This document shows, piece by piece, positions 15,243-16,930 of a DNA stretch of 16,930 nt. The translations under genes were made by a program, and so were the position numbers. Each line of letters starts with the position of its first letter. Within the stretch, counting starts at the first letter, position 1. The notes below the pieces were generated by a model, which was not told the origin of the DNA, did not search any database, and saw only the letters and a list, made by a program, of their open reading frames with translations. Origin of the DNA: Pseudoflavonifractor sp964504285 (lineage in GTDB: Bacteria > Bacillota > Clostridia > Oscillospirales > Oscillospiraceae); the NCBI GenBank assembly GCA_964504285.1, contig CAZDDZ010000062.1, forward strand, positions 1-16,930. Direction: 5' to 3'.

Positions 15243-15291
15243 GGTAATACCGCACAAATCGTCCTTGCCGAATTGTGCGGTGTTGCCCTAG
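15239..15291. mobile_element. 53-bp short copy of the MITE-like inverted repeat
   Basis: The left arm CTAGGGTAATACCGCACAA (15239-15257) pairs with TTGTGCGGTGTTGCCCTAG (15273-15291) around a 15-base loop. The arms differ at two positions, and both would be G-U pairs in plus-strand RNA, giving a continuous 19-bp stem. The right 38 bases (15256-15293) match 11208-11245 of the longer element with three differences, and the left arm matches its left end. The ends are bordered by TA (15240-15241 and 15289-15290). No T-run follows, so it is not a standard terminator. It lies in the fliA stop codon and before the flgF-like gene. Confidence 0.75.
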
Positions 15292-15296
15292 AGTAT

Positions 15297-15316
15297 CCAC
15301 CGGATTACACGGGTGG
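15297..15316 (+). promoter_or_regulatory. Small hairpin in the leader of the flgF-like gene
   Basis: CCACC (15297-15301) can pair with GGTGG (15312-15316) around a ten-base loop. It is followed by an AT-rich stretch (TTATTATAAAT, 15319-15329) and the ribosome site GAGGTG (15330-15335) for the ATG at 15341. The stem is short and there is no T-run, so a leader structure is as far as the evidence goes. No convincing promoter pair could be placed here. Confidence 0.3.
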
Positions 15317-15340
15317 GGTTATTATAAATGAGGTGCGATA

Positions 15341-16090
15341 ATGCAGCGAGGATTTTATACTCTGGCGTCCGGTATGCTGACCCAAAGCCGGACGTTAAAT
15401 ACCATCAGCAACAATATGGCCAACGCATCCACACCGGGCTACAAAAAGGAACGGCTGCTGTCCGAGGCCTTTGAGAGCGTCCTCTACTCCAGAAGCGACT
15501 ATGGCTCGGAGGAAAACAGAACCACCCTGGGGGAACACAGTATGCTGCGTCTTGCCACCGAAACCGCTGTGAACTATCAGCGGGGCGCGGCGGTGCAAAG
15601 CGGACGGGAGCTGGATTTTGCTGTGGACGGCGACGCTTTTTTTGAGCTGGATCAGGGCGGGCAGCGCTGCTATACCCGTGATGGCTCCTTCGTGGTGGAT
15701 GAGCAGGGCTATCTGGCCCGGCCCCAGGCTGGGCGGGTTCAGGGACAGCAGGGGTCTATCTATGTGGGTACCAGCACCTTCACCGCCGACAGTCAGGGGC
15801 AGCTTTTTGTGGGGGATACCCTGATAGACCGCATCCGCACGGTGGAGTTTGCCGATGTGACCCAGCTGCGCAAAACCGGGGAGGGCCTGTTCACCGCCCC
15901 GGCGGAGGCCGGGGCACAGCAGGCTGAGAGCACTGTGCTGTGGAAGACTCTGGAGGGCTCCAATGTCAACGCTGCTGATGAGATAAGCGGCATGATGGTG
16001 GCCCAGCGGGCGCTGCAAAGCTGCAGTCAGATTTTGCGCATGTACGACGGCATGCTGGAAAAAACAGTGAATGAGGTCGGCAGACTTTAA
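15341..16090 (+). CDS. flgF: Flagellar rod/hook-basal body protein, FlgF/FlhO-like
   Basis: A member of the rod/hook axial protein family, exported through the flagellar apparatus to build the rod outside the membrane. The N-terminus MQRGFYTLASGMLTQSRTLN, then ISNNMANASTPGYKKERL, is the SNN-ANxxTPGYK-type signature. The middle ELDFAVDGDAFFEL and CYTRDGSFVVDEQGYL is the D1 pattern of FlgF/FlgG. The C-terminus LEGSNVNAADEISGMMVAQR, then ALQSCSQILRMYD, is the closing D0 helix. The product has 249 residues. The TPGYK variant and its place before a second family member favour FlgF (FlhO of Bacillus), but FlgF and FlgG are hard to separate by eye. ATG 15341 follows GAGGTG by five bases. The gene follows the sigma-28 gene after a 98-base gap. 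Confidence 0.85.
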   Translation: MQRGFYTLASGMLTQSRTLNTISNNMANASTPGYKKERLLSEAFESVLYSRSDYGSEENRTTLGEHSMLRLATETAVNYQRGAAVQSGRELDFAVDGDAFFELDQGGQRCYTRDGSFVVDEQGYLARPQAGRVQGQQGSIYVGTSTFTADSQGQLFVGDTLIDRIRTVEFADVTQLRKTGEGLFTAPAEAGAQQAESTVLWKTLEGSNVNAADEISGMMVAQRALQSCSQILRMYDGMLEKTVNEVGRL

Positions 16091-16105
16091 GGGGGAGGCA
16101 GTAGC

Positions 16106-16816
16106 ATGTATCAGTCCTTTTACACGGCGTTTCAAGGAGCAGGTGCCCATCAGGCCCGACTGGACGTGACGGCGAACAACATTGCAAATGTAAATACTCA
16201 CGGGTTTCAGGCCAGCAAGGCGGGCTTTTCCGAGCTGCTGTATCAAAACATGAATAAACCCGCGGGGGAGGAGTCATCCCTCTATGTAGGCTCGGGACTA
16301 AAGCTGGAGAAAACCGACACCAGCTTTCGCCCCGGCGCACTGATGCAGACCGAGGGCAAGTATGACTACGCCATTAGCGGCGAGGGTTTGTTTGCCCTCC
16401 AGGACCCACGTACGGGGCAGGTGGCCTATACCCGGGACGGCAGCTTTCAGGCGGTGCTCCAAGAGGATGGCGGTTACCTGCTCTCCTCCTCTGACGGACG
16501 CCGAGTACTTAGCCGCGATGGCGCGCCCATTACCTGGGCGGCCGGGGAGGAAAACACCCGGGAGGTGGGTGTTTTTACCTTCCGTAATCCCCACGCCATG
16601 ACCCGCCAGCATGGCAATTTGCTTCTTCCGGCGGCAGGGGACATCGCCACCCCCATGGAGACACCCTGCGTGAAGCAGGGGCTGCTAGAGGGCTCCAACG
16701 TGGAGCTGGCCCAAGAATTTGCAAACCTAATCGAGACCCAGCGGGTATACTCGATGAATTTGCGGATGCTCCAAACCTGTGACGAAATTGAGCAGACCAT
16801 CCAGTCCCTGCGGTGA
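16106..16816 (+). CDS. flgG: Flagellar rod/hook-basal body protein, FlgG/FlhP-like
   Basis: A second rod/hook axial protein, likely the distal rod (FlgG) or the FlhP equivalent. The N-terminus MYQSFYTAFQGAGAHQARLD, then VTANNIANVNTHGFQASKAG, has the NNIANVNTxGF signature. The middle YDYAISGEGLFALQD and AYTRDGSFQAVLQEDGGYLL is the FlgG-like D1 region. The C-terminus LLEGSNVELAQEFANLIETQ, then RVYSMNLRMLQTCDEIEQTI, is the D0 helix. At 236 residues it is slightly shorter than typical FlgG (about 260). ATG 16106 follows GGGGGAGG at 16091-16098, 15 bases after the previous stop. It is the last gene of the cluster and is followed by hairpins. Confidence 0.85.
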   Translation: MYQSFYTAFQGAGAHQARLDVTANNIANVNTHGFQASKAGFSELLYQNMNKPAGEESSLYVGSGLKLEKTDTSFRPGALMQTEGKYDYAISGEGLFALQDPRTGQVAYTRDGSFQAVLQEDGGYLLSSSDGRRVLSRDGAPITWAAGEENTREVGVFTFRNPHAMTRQHGNLLLPAAGDIATPMETPCVKQGLLEGSNVELAQEFANLIETQRVYSMNLRMLQTCDEIEQTIQSLR

Positions 16817-16830
16817 GTACGGCGGGCGCA

Positions 16831-16875
16831 GCAAGAGAAAAGCCGTGGAACATTGTTCCACGGCCTTTCTCTTGC
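16831..16875. terminator. Strong hairpin terminator after flgG
   Basis: GCCGTGGAAC (16842-16851) pairs perfectly with GTTCCACGGC (16855-16864) around a three-base loop. The outer arms GCAAGAGAAA (16831-16840) and TTTCTCTTGC (16866-16875) extend the pairing past one A/C mismatch. An A-rich run before the core and a T-rich run after it make it a plausible rho-independent terminator in both directions. It starts 14 bases after the flgG stop and fits the end of the flagellar transcription unit. Confidence 0.85.
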
Positions 16876-16910
16876 CCTCAGACTGTCGACAAAGTCGCCA
16901 GTCTGAGGGC
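16874..16910. repeat. Second long hairpin downstream of the terminator
   Basis: GCCCTCAGACTG (16874-16885) pairs perfectly with CAGTCTGAGGGC (16899-16910). A single mismatch is then followed by CGAC (16887-16890) pairing with GTCG (16894-16897) around an AAA loop. It shares its first two bases with the preceding hairpin. There is no T-run behind it. It may be a dispersed intergenic palindrome or a second stabilising/terminator stem; copies elsewhere cannot be checked here. Confidence 0.7.
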
Positions 16911-16913
16911 AAT

Positions 16914-16930
16914 TTCGGCAAAATGCCGAA
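16914..16930. repeat. Third hairpin at the window edge
   Basis: TTCGGCA (16914-16920) pairs perfectly with TGCCGAA (16924-16930) around AAA. The window ends at the last base of the stem, so the structure may be longer, and a T-run could lie just outside. It is the third palindrome in a row after flgG. Confidence 0.6.

Noticed and set aside
15239..15291. Rho-independent terminator after fliA
   Set aside because: The stem is strong, but the loop is long, the stem begins inside the stop codon and no T-run follows. A related copy with a different interior argues for an element rather than a terminator.
15239..15340. Sigma-28 or sigma-A promoter for the two rod genes
   Set aside because: AT-rich bases TTATTATAAAT and a GCGATAA-like string just before the ATG were considered, but no -35 element lies at a proper distance. 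A promoter remains possible but is not supported.
1..16930. A novel defence, secretion or metabolic system hidden among the flagellar genes
   Set aside because: Every gene of substantial length matches a known flagellar family in the expected order. No unexplained coding sequence remains.

Overview
The window is one continuous plus-strand flagellar gene cluster from a Gram-positive bacterium of the class Clostridia. The gene order (fliG-H-I-J-K, flgD-E, motA-B, fliM-N-O-P-Q-R, flhB-A, a sigma-28 gene, then two rod/hook genes) is the clostridial type of fla/che operon. The GC-rich coding style, strong GGAGG ribosome sites and frequent GTG/TTG starts suggest an Oscillospiraceae-like gut lineage. 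That placement is inference; no rRNA or housekeeping marker is present.

Layout. 1-971: fliG, cut by the left edge. 955-4565: fliH, fliI, fliJ and fliK, i.e. the C-ring/ATPase/export-regulation block, with overlapping or tightly spaced genes. 4569-5991: flgD and flgE (hook cap and hook). 6029-7626: motA and motB (stator), joined by an ATGA overlap. 7628-9367: fliM, fliN and fliO. 9371-11080: fliP, fliQ and fliR (export gate). 11077-11243: a 167-bp non-coding inverted-repeat element. 11261-14460: flhB and flhA (export gate). 14502-15242: the sigma-28 gene. 15239-15291: a 53-bp short relative of the same inverted-repeat element. 15341-16816: two FlgF/FlgG-family genes. 16831-16930: three hairpins in tandem that close the unit. 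There is no gene-free stretch longer than 300 bases.

Together the genes encode most of the C-ring (FliG/M/N), the export ATPase complex (FliH/I/J), the export gate (FliO/P/Q/R, FlhB, FlhA), hook assembly (FliK, FlgD, FlgE), rod-type proteins, the MotAB stator and the sigma factor for late genes. Genes often found in equivalent clostridial operons (flbD, fliL, flhF, flhG, cheY, a CheC-type fliY) are not in this window.

The most unusual material is not protein-coding. Two related inverted-repeat elements with TA-flanked ends begin exactly inside the TAG stop codons of fliR and of the sigma-28 gene. Other points of interest are a FliM with no visible CheY-binding N-terminal peptide and an altered GGxG motif, a run of nine evenly spaced glycines in FliH, a 9-bp tandem repeat in flgD, and the triple-hairpin end of the operon. 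I see no defence system, CRISPR array, transposase, tRNA or rRNA.
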